The notes: a model not told the origin generated them from the letters alone. 64,000 bases of DNA from Taenia hydatigena (GCA_036345935.2 JADWOT020000003.1:16696509-16760508), one strand, 5' to 3'; positions 35,621-49,840 are shown, counted from the stretch's first letter. Program-made: numbers and translations.

Positions 35621-38600
35621 CATCTCCAATACTCTTTCGAACAGGGAGGGGCTCCTGGAACCCTCATTTTTACACATTTTCGTTGGCCGGAATGGTTGGT
35701 TTGTAAGTGAATTCTATATGGCGTCGAATAAGTTGTGATTACCGAATCGAGAGGCAACCTTTAAATTTTCAATGGGCGGCATCGTCTCTGGATCTCGCCA
35801 GTGGCTTCCCAGACCCTCTGTGCACCGGCAGTACATAGTTAACCCTAGCATTGCGGCTCGATTCGTCTTCAAAGAAGGCTTTAAGGGCTACACACAAAGA
35901 TCGTGTTCGATGATGCTGTTCCCGGACTCCATTACACTTCTGAAGTATTAGCTTGCAATGAAGAATGCTATTTCTCGATTTTAATTGGTACTTAATATTC
36001 TTTCTACCTTAACACATAGAAGAACTTTTAAATTATTTTCAAATGTTTAGCAAGTTCAGTTTTTGGCGCCACATTGAAGATCTGCTCCATATGTTCTGTG
36101 TGTGCCAGATGTTTCTCTTTTTTTAGCAAAATCTTTCCAGCTTTAGCCTACTTTAATGTGATTATGTATGTTAAATGTGTTATTTATAAAAAACAGGCAT
36201 TACACATTAAAATCATACTTCGCATCCATCCTTTTTGACCACAAGCAAATAGTTTGAATTCATTTTCCCAACACCCTTCAATGGTTGACTTCTACAAACA
36301 CAAATTCAATTCAATACAAATTTCTTGTTTTATGTGTCCGAGTTTGGAAAAAATTACGAGTTAACATTTAAACTTTGCATACATGAAGCTCGTATGCAAA
36401 TTTTAACTTAGAAGTGGTAACATCATCACAAATTGCATTAGATGGTATTAAGCATTTGAGACCTCAGAACAGACTGCCATAGCTCTGTCTGCGCGACATT
36501 CACTCAGCTATTAACTACACAATCTCCGCCTCAAGAAGTCGCACTTAATGGTAGCATTAAAATGCAGAATCAATGGCAAAAGAGAATCGGTGAGTATCTT
36601 TTTTTACAAACGACTTTTTAAAGGTTTCTCTGAGGCGTCACTGAAGCATAAAGTCTACTCCCTGTGTGCAGTGACTCCGCCTTGTGCAGTGCATGACCGA
36701 TGATTTTCCGCAATGGAGTTGATAAAGCAGACGTAACTCTAAACCCATCTGAGCTAACAAATATGACACTTGAATCAAATTTCCGGGTGGATGAGGCAAC
36801 ACTAGGCGTCGCAATCGGAAATAAAAGTCATGCAACAGGCCGAAATTTGCTTATCCAATTACATGAGCTCTAGCCACTTCGTTTTTGATTATCACTTTGA
36901 TGCTCGATGCATGTCTCCCAGCTTGGTAGTCCGCCAAACCCACCTCACATTCATCGCGCGCTAATAACGTATCCATGGAAGACTCGGGTGCTACACTAGC
37001 GACAATAACAAACGATAAAACCATGATTTTATGGGTTGGATACCACGCCTAAACGTCAAAGATGAGGAGCTCATCCTAAGAATGTCCGATTTCAATGTCT
37101 CATCCCAAAAATGTCAGCGTTCAGCTTTTTTGAACAGACTTCCTGTTCCTTCTTACAAACAATTCGGGCATTGCCATACTGAAAAGAATGTATAAGGTAA
37201 CTCAATGTTAACAAAAAATCTTATTCACACTTAAACTGATATGATATATTAAAATACAGACCGGAGCTTGAGTGAAAAATCAGATACAGGGCGTCGGTTA
37301 ATAGGATCCAGTTCAAATTACAGCTTCCTCATGGACCACACAAATAATGAAGTCCTTGAGGATTGAAATGATAAAAGACAAAATTTGTGTTCTTATGCAA
37401 ACGATAGGCCAAGTCCGTGGTAGGTCCGGCTAAAAGAGAATGTCCTAGCAAGCATTGCAGAAGTTGTTTCACCTCATACACTTGATTATATCCGGACCTG
37501 GTGACTAATACGCCTCCGGAAATGTTCATTTATTTCTGGTAGACGTTATTCCAAAGTAAGGTCACTGTTTTTGCACCCCAAGGGTGACGTGAGCCACGAA
37601 TCACGAGAAAGTATTTAGCGTAGAAGGCATGCAACGGTCTGCGGTGGGATGCTATTATTTTTGATCAGGCACTCTCACTCTCCTGTGACTTGGCTGTCCC
37701 AATGGGTGGCTTTGAGATATGTTTATGCCTCCCACGAAAGTAGTCCTTCAGTCACTTTTTTAGTTTCTCTCAGACTCGCGTGTTCTCCCATGCTTTTGGA
37801 GATAACTGGAGGTGAATCAGTGATAACGTCACTGAAACCACTCCAGAGGAACGCTTTTTTTAATTTTCTGGCTAAATCCTATAAAGGCGACTCAAAGAAG
37901 GAAAAAATTAGCTCCACGTGTCTAAAGTTGCTAAGACTTTTGATGCAAGCTCCAGTCCTAACGAAACAAACTAACTGAAGTTGAATCCAAAAGACTTCAT
38001 CATATCGTGGTAATTAGCTTGATTTTTAAAGACTCGACGTCACTCATTTCGTTTTCTTTTGGAAAGGGTGCTCACCGTGTGAAACCAACCAAGTATTAGT
38101 GCCTCATTAAAAATTAACTGCAGCCTTGTAACTTGCAAGGGGACCATTACAGTGGAAGTCATAAAAATCCGCAGGATGATTCATTGTTGTTGAACTTAAG
38201 TACATCCCTGAAACTGTCCTCGTTCTCGTCTTTGAGCCGAGAAAGAGACTCAAGCACTGCTACAGGAGAACACCTTTTTAACCAACCACACTAGCATTCA
38301 GGACCTTTTAACCCCTATTCGCTTATGTCACCCAAAATATTCCCAAAGGTGGGTTATTTCGCATCACATCGGTCCACACATGTTGAAGTAGTTGCATTTT
38401 TCTCCCAAAAACCCCCCAAAATACAATGGTTCAGGCAGGAACTACAAGTATGTGCATAGGAATTAAGGTGCGGAAAATTTGTTTGACATTCGACCAACCT
38501 CTACTTGTACATTATTGTGCTGGACACTATTTTCAGACAGGTCGTGTTTTTCTTCTCAACCAAAGTATATTTTAGTAAACAAAACTGATGGCCAAATCAA

Positions 38601-39857
38601 ACGGCTTTTGTTTGTCCCATTTCTCATCCAAGGGAGCCTTTCTCATGTCTTCAATACCACAAACAATGGGTGCCTAGCTGGCAGCATCCGAAAAAGACAA
38701 CTGGTCTAAGACACTGGAAAAATAGTCTAATTTCGTCACCTTAGCAGTTGTAGGCTTCCTCCAACTGTCTTCTTTTGCCCCGCCTTGTTCAGCCAAATGA
38801 GTGTGGGAGATTGGAGAAGGGAAGATATTGCCCCCCTCCCCCCCCCCAATGACTCACGCGTGGTGTAGCTATCAAGCTTAGTAACCCATTTATTAGTATG
38901 CATTGCCCGGCGTCAAGTGCGGTCCCAGGAAGAATTATGCAAATATATTCATATGCTTGACAGATTGCAATGGTAGGAGGGCGGTAGGGTACCCCGCTGT
39001 AACAATCGGAGCATATGCATAAAGAATAATCCACACGTGTGGATATTTTATAGCCTTTTCTCTTATCGAGAGCTATTCGGAGCGAATCAGTGAGATTGAG
39101 CTGGTCTAGTTCAAGAGAGCGTGACACACCAAACACAGTTTTTTGATTCACATCTACTGTGTTGCAGTTAGCTTCAAAGTTGGTCTTTAGGTCTCAGGGA
39201 ACCGATTAACGATCCGTTCTCTTTTCCAAAAGAATTTTTGCAGGGTTGCCAAATGGAAATTGCACTGAAGCACTTTTGTACGAAATACGCTTTAAAATAA
39301 GAGTTTAGTTAAAATTTGCCCCTTAAAAGGTTTGATACTTATTCCAGTAAGTCTGTTGCACCCCAAGTATTTTCAGTGTACAGAAGGTCTGAGGGGCTAC
39401 TGGCCGCCCAGCGGAAGTAAGATGGCGGAGCCCTAAAATTGCCAGTGTAATCAAAACATTCAAGTAAGGAGTAAAAGCATTACATAGACTGCCCCTTCAA
39501 GCGTCGTGCTCTGTGCTCTTTTTGGTCAACTCACCGCGCCGACTATCAAAGTGCAGACAGCGCTAGAAGAAATTGCATCCATAAGCCAGCCGTACCTGTC
39601 ACCGAATATGCTGGTAGGTGAGATGTCTGGCTGTAACGACACTGATCTGTCTTGGCAATTCCAATAAATATGTAACTTTGTCTTGTTTGGGTTAAGGGAA
39701 ATGAACTAGCCATCCGGTATGCCAACCGGTAGTTCTAAGAACGTCCGCTCAGAAGCAGCCATTTAATTAGGGACGGAGTTTGGGTGGTGTAATAGTGATA
39801 AGGCTTTGTGACTGCACGTTCTAATTACTTTATTCTCACTGCAGTGCTGCCTAGTCA
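35621..39857. other. no gene recognised
   Basis: ORFs up to 120 codons (38789-39151, minus, spanning the cytosine tract) and 109 codons (37649-37978, plus). No domain and no splice-supported structure. Confidence 0.45.
38831..38847 (+). repeat. cytosine tract
   Basis: Sixteen C with one T. On the minus strand this is a G-run. Confidence 0.9.
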
Positions 39858-39893
39858 TATCTATCTATCTATCTATCCATCTATCTATCTATC
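39858..39893 (+). repeat. ATCT tetranucleotide microsatellite
   Basis: About nine ATCT units with one ATCC interruption. Confidence 0.95.
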
Positions 39894-40200
39894 TGGGTTT
39901 TAGCTGTCCAGTGGGCAAGTAGAGGTATCTCGTGTTCACTTAGTTGATATCCGCCCGCAGATAACGCAGATAGCTCCGTAAATACATCTCTAGACTGTTC
40001 ATGGCTGGTGTCGCTTCAGTTGTTAATGCCATTCCGGTAAACCACGGGACTGGGATACATGCCTCACGTAGACGTCGATTTCAACCCTTATCAGTGACAG
40101 ATACCACGTTTTACATCACGGTTTGTTGTCTTCTGGGATCGAGCCCGGTCTTCGCAGGCGCCATTGTAGCGTCCTGAGTCGTTCTAACGTACAGAATAGG
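39890..40200 (+). repeat. dispersed repeat family 1, copy B
   Basis: GTGTCGCTTCAGTTGTTA at 40009 is identical to copy A, followed by GGGACTGGGATACATGCC and GATCGAGCCCGGTCTTCGCA. The left edge abuts the ATCT microsatellite at 39858-39893. Confidence 0.6.
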
Positions 40201-41914
40201 TGAAGGTGGTGGAGCCTTAAGAGTACCAGCATAATCAGGTAGACATTCAAAGTAGCGTAGTTTATTTACAATTTTGAAGAAGTATTCTACTTCTATAGTA
40301 CATATATGAATGACAACCAAGGCTCCCCGAAACAAATATGGATTATCCAACTATATCTTGTCGAATGGAGGGATCTGATATCCCATTTAAAAGTCACTTT
40401 GTGGTACTGAACTTGATCTTGATAGCTACAATTTTTACCGAATCCTGATTTTTATCCAGAAAACGAAGCAAAAAATGAAGCACCCAAGTGATGGTCAAAA
40501 GAAACTTGAGTAGATGATTGCTCTCTTCCAAACAAAACTAAGATTTGGTGATGCTACAGTCAAATTTCAGACAATCCATTCGAAACGGGAGGATAGCAAA
40601 TTTGCGTAGCTCTATTCGGACAAAAGAATGTTTAAGTCAAATTGCTACTTAACCCTCTTACACGAGATTAATGTAATTGAATGATTTGCTCGACCAAAGT
40701 ACTTTCCTATGTCAGACCTCGTACCGGTAGATAAAAAATGCACCCGATATCTTCTGACTCAGCTCCGGTGCGAGGTCTTTTTTCCCAAGTCCCTGAATGA
40801 CCCTAAAACAGAGTGGCTTCGGACAATCAGACCTATATTCCAGTGAACATAATGCAAAGTGGGCCGGTGATTAAGTTGGTAAGGGCCCTTTGGAAGGAAG
40901 CGACTCACCGGCTGTGAGCAAAATTGCCCTTACATTTATTTAACACCGATCAATGAGACATGAAACTTTCTCACTGAAAGAAATTTGACCAAGTACGTGT
41001 TAATGTTAGTTGACCAAAACAAAAATGCGAAACTTGGCAGTAGATTGACCTCCAAACAGAATGAGGCGTGGGCATTTAACCTGTTCCAAATAAGGCAAAT
41101 ACCTAGTGCCTTCAAACGAGTGATAGAACGATTTTCGTCCTAAGGTAGGGCCTGATAGCATCATTTTGGCCGTAGTGCTAAAAGTCAGATGACAACTCAT
41201 GCGTGGTGTAAGTTGACAGCACGTGCCATCTCAAATTTTTAGTACGTTTGGATACTTGCGGAACAAGCCAAAGTGGTAGATACGAAATAGATGAGGAAGG
41301 AAACTACAGACATGGGTTATCTTCCAATGCTTCACAGGATCCATCCAGATAGCATGAGGTAAGAGAGTAGAGAGCCCAAGCAACACACCGAAATGCGCAG
41401 TTTTACTGTGCTGAATCATTGGCTCACAGAAGACAATCAAGTATTTGCTAATTCGGTGTTGCTGCTGTGCCTTTTATAATCATTTTTGGGGTCTCTGGGT
41501 CTTTCTGTTGTCCAATAATCGTAGGACTTTATAACAGTAAAAACTTTTTGCCATCCAGTTTTTTTTGAAGTGGGTATATCCACTCACCATGATTTTAAAT
41601 GGTGGTCTCATCTGCTGACCCATTTAATTGCGTCAAATGCCTTAATGAGCATTTTAGGCACCCCAACGTAGTCGCTGCCACTACTCCCTCTTGACAATAC
41701 TGATGATTTAGAAATTTCACCCTGTTTAGAAGCTGTTTTGGGGATGGAGGAAGGCACGGGTCATCACTTATGCCCATCGGTAGTCGTTCGAACCCTGGGC
41801 TAAAAAGGGAAGTCATTTTTAATAATAAATGAGTTTTAACAGTAGCTGCAGGGGAATAAGGTTTCGCATCTGCTCCCACCCCAGTGCTTCTCAGCCTCAT
41901 CCATCCGAACTCTA
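40201..41914. other. no gene recognised
   Basis: A 117-codon minus-strand ORF at 41595-41948 overlaps the edge of family 1 copy C and is not supported. Confidence 0.45.
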
Positions 41915-42235
41915 TCCATCCAGTAGCGGTTGAAGTTTTAGTACACATACAGTAGATAGCTCTGTAACAAACTTTTAAGGATGGTTCACGACTTACGTCA
42001 TTTCGTTTTTATTGCCTTCCCCGGACAGCGCGGGACTCGGGTGTTAACCGAGAGCGGGTGCTGTTTTCACCCCTTCTGTTAGAGGTCGTCTCAGATTCTC
42101 CCAGCTGCTGCTTTTGCTTGTCTTTCGTCATGTGAGGGTTTAGCACCTATTGATAAAAATTAAGGTGGTTGTTCTTTAGGATCCAGGTCTGCTTTCCACC
42201 GCCACCATCGTAACGCCTCGAATCTCCCCTGAAGT
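41915..42235 (+). repeat. dispersed repeat family 1, copy C
   Basis: The most diverged copy: AGCTCTGTAACAAACTTTT matches the region before the core of copies A and B, then GCGGGACTCGGGTGTTAACC and GATCCAGGTCTGCTTTCCAC occupy the matching right-hand positions. Confidence 0.45.
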
Positions 42236-45200
42236 TGAACTCCGACAATGTGGAATTCAACAATGTGCATCGTCCAACCTTGGATCCAATTCAATGTTTG
42301 AAAATGTAAAGGAGAGATACCATTTTATAGATGTATGTTATTTTTTTACACCTTTCTCGTCTTCGACAATTTTGGGGAGGAAACTTAGTTAAAAATGCAA
42401 ATTTAAATGAAATTCAAGGATCTGGAGTTAAGTTCTCTTAATTTTTAACGAATAACACCCACAGCGTAAAGCAAATCTGTGCATGTGTGTGCTCGTACAC
42501 ATTCTCAACAATTCATCTTAAAACTCATTCATTTTTCGGACTAATCCGACAAATTCAGAACAAGGTCAGTGCTTAAATGTCAACGCTAAACCGGTATGAC
42601 CCTCCTTGTGAATCTGAGGGGATTGGAAATGTCCTAATGCCCTAGTCTACTGGTTGATCTTATCAACGACCTCTGCTGTAGGTTTGCTCTACAAGCCATT
42701 TCCCGAGATTCTCCTCTGTCATAATTCACCGATGACCTTATTGCCTTTCAACTGAAAGGCAGGTGGCAGTTAGAGAAGGGAAAGGTCACAAGGCACCTTT
42801 CTTTCTTACCACTATGAATCTGTTGACAGTAGGTATTAGGTTTCTGACAGACATCAAAACAACTTTTTAGCCCAATTTATTTGGTTGTAATTAATACTCT
42901 ACGGGAGCTGATGAAACTCATCCTAGAACTGGAGGCTAGTTGGCTTCTATTTTACTTGCACACTTTCGTTCGTTCCAAAACACATCCCAAGTATGTTCTT
43001 GACGGAAATAGGGCCTAAAAATGTGAGTTCCATGTCGATTAGGATAAAATTGCCTTAATTTTACATTACGTTTTGGAAGAGTTTGTTGCTGTTTTTAATT
43101 CTGTGGCCCAAAAGTGATAGTTCTTTTCAAAATTTTGTTGTTTGAAAGCAAGCCATCATTTTACGTAAATTGAAACTTGTAGACCTAACTATGACATAAA
43201 GCTGTGCTTATCGTACTTATCGTATTAGCTCCTTTGTCTTTCTGTATGTCAATAAGTGACCGACTCCCAAACTGATGTGATGGAAGGATGGAAGGCAATT
43301 GCAGTGGCAACGGGAGGTGTACTCGCTCCAAAGAAGCAGCAATGCCGATTTAGCGTGCTGGATACTAAAATAAAGTGTCACAGAAGGAAGACGATGCTGC
43401 GGGTAGCTAAACTTGTGGAGGCATGAAAAGGAAGAGTTGTTGCATTTCCACCGAACATGATAGCTGTTTATACCTCGAGTCCTGCAGCCAGTAATGAAGC
43501 TCCCACAAATCCGAAAAGGTAAAATAGAAGCATCAAAGTAACGTGCTGAAATTATGAAGCTCTACATTCAAAGAAGCCGGTAGTAGCTCGAATGAACAGC
43601 GTCTCAGTGCTGATTTGACAACGCAAATACGGAAGGTGCTCGTTTAAGAATGTCCACTCCTTTAAACTTCCATTTGTAGGGTGCCCCGAAGGGCGATTGT
43701 AAAAGGTATCTTCCGCACTGTGGCGACCAAAACGGTAGAATAATAATGGTCTTTTAATCTCCGCCGTTTAGTCAACACGCAAATGTCATGGCAACCCGAC
43801 CATACCACCCATACCAGTGTTTACAGGCCGTCATGCCCCATTGTATGTTAAAGAATGATTTGTGTGCTATAATGCCTCAAACTAACTCTAGTTCATCCAT
43901 TTCAAAGATCAAACAACAAGTACAGTTTTAAGTTCATATCGCCTGCCCTCTTAGAAGACACTGAATCATCCCAAGTCATCTCCAGAATGAATTAATCACC
44001 AATTCCGTCAGGCTGAATTGGTTGCCGAGTCTCCTTCAACTTCTCCAAAATCACGTGCCATCAGCTGAGAAGCATAATCGCACCTCGTCATCCAGGTAAG
44101 CCGGTTAAAATGAGTTTTTTATGAGGTCATTCGTCTATGAGGGTCATTATGGCACATCTTGGCAACAAGATCCATAAAATAAATAGGTGACGGTAGTAAA
44201 AAAAGCATCCAAATTGTACCCGATTCTATAATGTCGGTCGGTATTGACTACTCCTTCGTGCAAATGGCTTATACTTCGGCTAGACTCGGAAAATTAGGAC
44301 ACTACACATCCCTTTGGGATGGCCGAGAGCAAATGCCTATAAAACCAGGTACTGACAGCAAATGATAGCAAGAACAAGATAAAAGATTGTCTGAAAATGC
44401 GTTGAAGTAGGGGCTTTTCCTACCAAGAATTGAATGACCGTAAATAGCGAAGCAAGAGAAGCAGCCTTCAACTTTTTTGGTTAAGAATGAGGGTCATAAC
44501 ACAGAGACACGATTCTGAAAGTCGAACCGGTTAACCGAGGAATGGCAGTCCAAAATTAGCTCCCTTCGCTCGGAAACAAGGCTGTTACTGTTTGTCTGTA
44601 CAACTGCATTTTATGAACAGGCACGACTTTAGGCGCAATCGGTTGATAATATTCTGAAGGAGAACGCTCTTTGACCTTATTCATCACCAATTTCAAATCA
44701 TCTCACTCTGAAATGGAGATCAGTTAATGACCATTTCATCATCATTAATTTAGCAAAGAACCTTTTATTGTCTATAAAAATTGGGTGAATTTTGAAACCA
44801 AAGCAAGGACAGCTCCCAGGAGCCTGATCTCTTTTCGACTAAACCTAAAATAGTCAGTGTGGTGGATTACGGGACGGTCAAAAGTGGACAGTATTCTTCT
44901 TATCTAGTAGATATTAATAACTCGTTTTCAATAAAGGGCTAACAAAAATATAATATATATTTTAAACAGACTTTATTCATGTTACTTTAGAATAAGTTCT
45001 AAAGCTTACAAAACGCATTTCTAACATACTTGTATCATTTTAGTAGGCCAACTGACACTCAAGCTGTCACCAAGTTGGAGCAAATCCTATGTTTATTTAT
45101 CCATAAATTTCTACTTCAAAGGGTTTGGCGAAAATGTACCACAAGCAGACAGTTAGTGAAACTATTTTCATCCAGTAACAAAGTGGATACTGACTTAGTA

Positions 45201-45339
45201 AATTTGTAAAAATATGTTGACAAAGATTAATTTACCTGAGCTCCATCATATCAACTTAGTAAATAGATCTCAAATAAACTGCTGTGATACTTTGATTATC
45301 AGTTCAACCCCTTGTTTTATTTTTGTAGGCCCTCAGAGC
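42236..45339. other. no gene or ORF of note
   Basis: A stretch of about 3 kb without any ORF above 60 codons on either strand, the emptiest part of the window. Confidence 0.6.
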
Positions 45340-46330
45340 TCTGCTATTATTATTTCCACTGGGTAGCATGGCCTCCAAGCCGCGCTAGTAGACCCTGACC
45401 TTTTTGTGCGTCAGCAATGCGTCCCCCGTAACAGCATCATGAATTCTTTTAACTTCAGAGAAGATTTGGAATACTGAATTTGTGGAAGTGGAAAGTCAAC
45501 TCGATTGCACAAATAACTACCCTGATTTCTCTACTCAACGAGGAAGGGGCATATGCTGCGACCTGGTAACATACGTGGCAAGTCTTAACAGAAGAGTTAA
45601 GCGCGATGTCTGCCTCCGGCAACCGCTTCAGTTTCTCCTTTTGCAAGTATGCCATTTACATTTGAGGGGATACTAATTATGAACCATCCTGATAACTTCA
45701 TCATAGAGCTGTTTTCAGTACCTGTAAGATGTTAATCAAATGGACCTACAGTACCTCCTTCACGTCTTCCACTAGGTGGATTGAACCCGTAGAGATGGAG
45801 CTAGGAAGCACTCAAGTAAAGAGGTACAGACATGAAGCTCCATCCCCAAGAAAATATTTTTAACTTCGTCCTTCATCAAAGGACTGATTTTTATAGTGAG
45901 TGTTCTTAAGACTAGTGATAGGCCTACGAGATAGCCTGAACTTTTCCTTTTCCCCAAAACGATTCCAAAATGAGACAGAACTCTGGGTAAATTAAAGTTG
46001 CCCACGACGTGCCATTGCAGTCAAATATTTTCTCAGTTGCCCTTCTTGCAGCAACGAATGCGTTGTGATAGCTGAAGTGATAGGCTGATCGAGAGGAGCA
46101 TTGAGAACGGTGCTCAAAGGAAGAGATGGCCCACGTGATGCTTTGTTTCTTTAACTCCCCATTTTAGCTTCTTGGACATTTAAGACTCCGTCTTTATACT
46201 TCCGCCAGGCGGCATGGCCTTTGGATCATGTCAGTAGTAGCCTCGCGATCCTTCAGTAAGTCGACAATGCATTTATCATCTGAGGGTACTGAATTCTCTC
46301 GACCTCATGGAAGACAGGTGAAAATTTTTT
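45340..46330 (+). repeat. family 2 element with two head copies (TRIM-like?)
   Basis: A head of about 130 bp occurs at 45340-45480 (TTCCACTGGGTAGCATGGCC...GAATTC) and again at 46190-46320 (TTCCGCCAGGCGGCATGGCC...GAATTC), in the same direction, about 850 bp apart. Between them lie AAGTCTTAACAGAAGAGTT and, near the end, GTTGTGATAGCTGAAGTG, both found in other copies. Two direct terminal copies around a short non-coding interior is the plan of terminal-repeat retrotransposons in miniature. I found no primer-binding site or polypurine tract that I would defend. Confidence 0.45.
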
Positions 46331-49204
46331 GTACTTCACGTGTTGACCTGAAGGATTGTCTTTAAAGTAACGAGTGAACATCTTACTAAACACAAAAGCT
46401 ACCGAGTATCTATGCGATTGCAATCATTTCCATAAATTTGACCACAATGGTAGCAACACAAACGCTGACTTACGAATCTGACACTTTCAACCACTACAAT
46501 TTGAAGACACTGCGTCGTAAGTAGAACTAAAATACTTATCAAAACGAGACAAGTATGGTAAACTCACCTAGTATTTAACAAATGGCTTTGCTGACCAACT
46601 ATTCAATGGGTTATTCGAGCGTCAATGTAGTCGAGGCCTCCGAGGGAACTCAACCGCTTTAGTTTAGGTCAGTTATTGCCCTGCCATAAGACCAGTTTCC
46701 AGCCAGTCCATAAGTTAGCTACTCTAATGATACGATGCCCAAACCAAGGACACCGCATTGTTCTACACCTATCCAGCCAACTTGTATCACAATTTGTTGC
46801 ATCCAAACGTCGAAAACGTTGGATTGACCTCAAATGAGTGGGTCACGCATACCACTTCACCCTTCCTGCATCAGTTTAAGTGACAGCTTGAAGAGCCCGA
46901 GTATCACTAGCATAAAGCGGTGTTTTGCACTTTACATATGCCATGTGAGGTAGCCTTCTCTCTTATTCAACGGAAACGGTACAAGAGCTTTAATTTTATT
47001 ACAGCCGAACTGATTTATCCCTTCGTGGAATTTCTAGTTTCTCTGTTAGATAACAGAGAATTATTAGGTATCTACTTTGAACAAAAAAACCTAAAAATGT
47101 TGAATAGAAACCTCTTTACGATAAATTTGTCTGAAAATAGGGAACCCCATCTCGTTCAAACAATATTAGTGGCTAACACACTGCGGCTTTTCGAATCCTT
47201 CCGGGAGTCGAAAGAAATGATGCTAAGGCAGAATAAACAGCATCGACATACGGAGGGGCTGGAGGTCATATCTCCCAACGAAAAGGCGGAGTCGGGTCCT
47301 TACATGACCGCAAAACCAAAACGAAGTAAACAATTAATCAAGGCATTACAATATTACTGAGATAATTGCAAGGTGAGAAGCATTGGATGCATTTTTTAAA
47401 CGGAGTGAACCAGCAAACGCATGAGTAAGCAGAGAGGTTGCCTCAAAACCATAAGGAAGCTTTGATTGGAAGGCTGTTGTAAAAAGGCAGGACCCATAAT
47501 GCCCCTCCCAGGGTTAGTCACCACCACCTCATGAGTCATGGAGAAAGCCCCATTTTCACTGCTCAAAAGATCCTTAAATCCTTCCCCGAGGAGGCCATTG
47601 GCCATGGCACCAACATTCTCAATACCGAGACGACTAACCTAACCGCTTCCCAGAGCCGAAAAAATACACTGAGTCAAGGAAACTCAGTGAGTCTGATCAT
47701 GAGGTACCTTGATGAAATTATCCATCACAAACTAGTGAAGACCATATCACACGCATTAGTGCAGTCGGATTTAAGTTCGAAGCCCGAAGCGTTATACATG
47801 CAATGCTGGTAGATGAGGTCGTATTTACGTCCGGAAGCTGCCCGCAACCACTATCCATCCTATGTTAATCAACATTCGCGTCGACGCTACTAGCAATTTG
47901 TAAGTAGAAAAGACGTGCCAGTTGGGAAGATAAAGTTGATTCGACCCCCTGAAATGCCACTAAAAGGTAGATGCTCCGCCAATTTAAAACGACTCCACTC
48001 TGATGAATGAGAAAAAAAATACCATTTAAAGCTTGACGACCAGCCAATCAAAAGACGATGATAGCTATGGTTCAACCAACATTTGTATTCTCAATCCAGA
48101 CAGAATACAAAGACAATCATGGCTGTGGGGTAACAGGAAGGACAGGGCGGCAATCGGTAGAGGCAACACAGCCGCAGGATGAAGACAAAACACCACATTG
48201 CTCTCGACATTAGGCAAGAAAGCATATTAACTGTTGCACTTGAAGGGATGAAAGACAGCGAAAAGAGAGCAGTGAATAGCTTAGCCACCTTTATTTCACC
48301 TCAGACTGAGCAGGCGCCGAACCGATTTTTCCTCGTCTCAACTGAAACGGAGAAGAGCGGCCCAATTAGATCAAAAGCGCATATCCAAGTCCAGCTTCCC
48401 CAATACAGCCCTATTTACACTTAGAAGGCAGTCCAGCACGCTTTGGAAGGTGGCTCTGGCTTCCCAATCGTTCAGAAACATTGGTACAATTGTAAGACAA
48501 GTGGGAGATGTCCCCCTTATCCCAACGTGACCGATGAAGTAATGATGCGCTCTTGATGTAAGAATTTACGCAAAACAAGCGACAGGTCATTCAACCTACT
48601 ACTCCGACAACACTGCACCACTTGAAGCAGAAGCGTGCTCTCGATTGTTGCTCTTCTCAAAAAAAGTCGGAATAAAGGGGGTCTGGAGATTCACTCGTTA
48701 GTGAGATTATAGCACAAAAAAGGCGTGACAGCTGACAGTTAAGGGTTATTAAAAGTGCAGCGCTACAAGAAGGAACAGTACGCTCGCACTGTTGGGCAAT
48801 GTTTTAAATTTGATGAAGGTTTTGCGGCTACAGTTCGCAATGCCCGTGCAAAACTTCACCAACCGTGAAGAGATTAAAAAATTTAGAGCCTGGATCAACT
48901 AATGTTCACAAACGCTGTAGTCAGCCTTCAACACAAAACATCAGACTATTTCATGAGAGTGCTGCTGAGAGGCCGAGGGCATCGTGGCCAGGATTTGGGC
49001 ATTTCAGGAAGCTGCTTTCAAGATTCAGTTGACTCAAGAACTGCAGCCTACTGAGCACGTGCACAGCGAATAAACCTCGTTAAGTAGATTACAGAATGGC
49101 AATGAGTCGGTGCAGATTTTCGAACAAAGTCGCCTTCAGTGATGAGGTTCACTTTCGCCATAATGGTTTGGTTCGTTAACAAAGTTGTCGCATTTGGTGT
49201 AACA
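46331..49204. other. no gene called; three plus-strand ORFs
   Basis: Plus-strand ORFs of 146, 93 and 81 codons (46920-47360, 47531-47812, 48179-48424) follow one another. The first begins only at GTG, though ATG codons occur a little later. Composition is protein-like in places, but I recognise no domain and found no donors and acceptors that join them in phase. Confidence 0.35.
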
Positions 49205-49840
49205 TTTTGATTGCTTGACTGCCGGTTTCGGTTACACTAACTTGGAGTGGCCATATTGCCCTAAACGAGAGGGTTGGCCTCCGAGCCATGTCGGTAGCCT
49301 CGATGCCTCTGCCTTAGTATTATGTCTTCTTTTGCCTTCTAGAAGTCTCGAGACGCTATATTGGTAACAGCGGAAAGCGGACAAGTTTCGTTTCGGAAAT
49401 TTCCCTGCCATGCCTGCTTAAAGAGATCGGTGTTCCAACGTCCCCCTATGGACATGCTGATGGTTGGCAGAACCTCTCACTCTGAATTCAGTTCTCGAAC
49501 AGGACGAAACTCCAGATCCAATCAGGGTGCCAAGAGGGATCATTGACGTTGCGATCGAGAATCGTTTCAGTTGCGCTCGAATATTGATGAATGGTACGGT
49601 TAGGTTGCGCGTGTTTCTTTCAGCACTTATTACGTTATGATGGCTGAAGCGGGAGGTCTACCAAGGAGAGCGTCGGAGAAGACAACCAAAAGAAGAGCGG
49701 AGCCGCGTAATATCTTGTTTGACTGTCGATCTCGGTTACGGCCACTTGAGGAAGTCATATTGCCATAATCGGGTGGAATAGTCTACCATTGTGCCTTTAT
49801 TCTTCAAGGAAGTCGCGGGATGCTACAGTTGGAGTTCAGA
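49205..49840 (+). repeat. family 2 element with two head copies
   Basis: TTGACTGCCGGTTTCGGTTA at 49216 and TTGACTGTCGATCTCGGTTA at 49720, each followed by a CATATTGCC-type segment and a TTCTAGAAGTC/TTCAAGGAAGTC segment, about 505 bp apart. The interior holds CGTTATGATGGCTGAAGCGG, matching 46050-46080. Confidence 0.45.

Noticed and set aside
46920..47360. 146-codon plus-strand ORF as a gene
   Set aside because: It starts only at GTG and has no domain or in-phase splice partner. Rough expectation for 64 kb of this composition is several chance ORFs of 120-150 codons.
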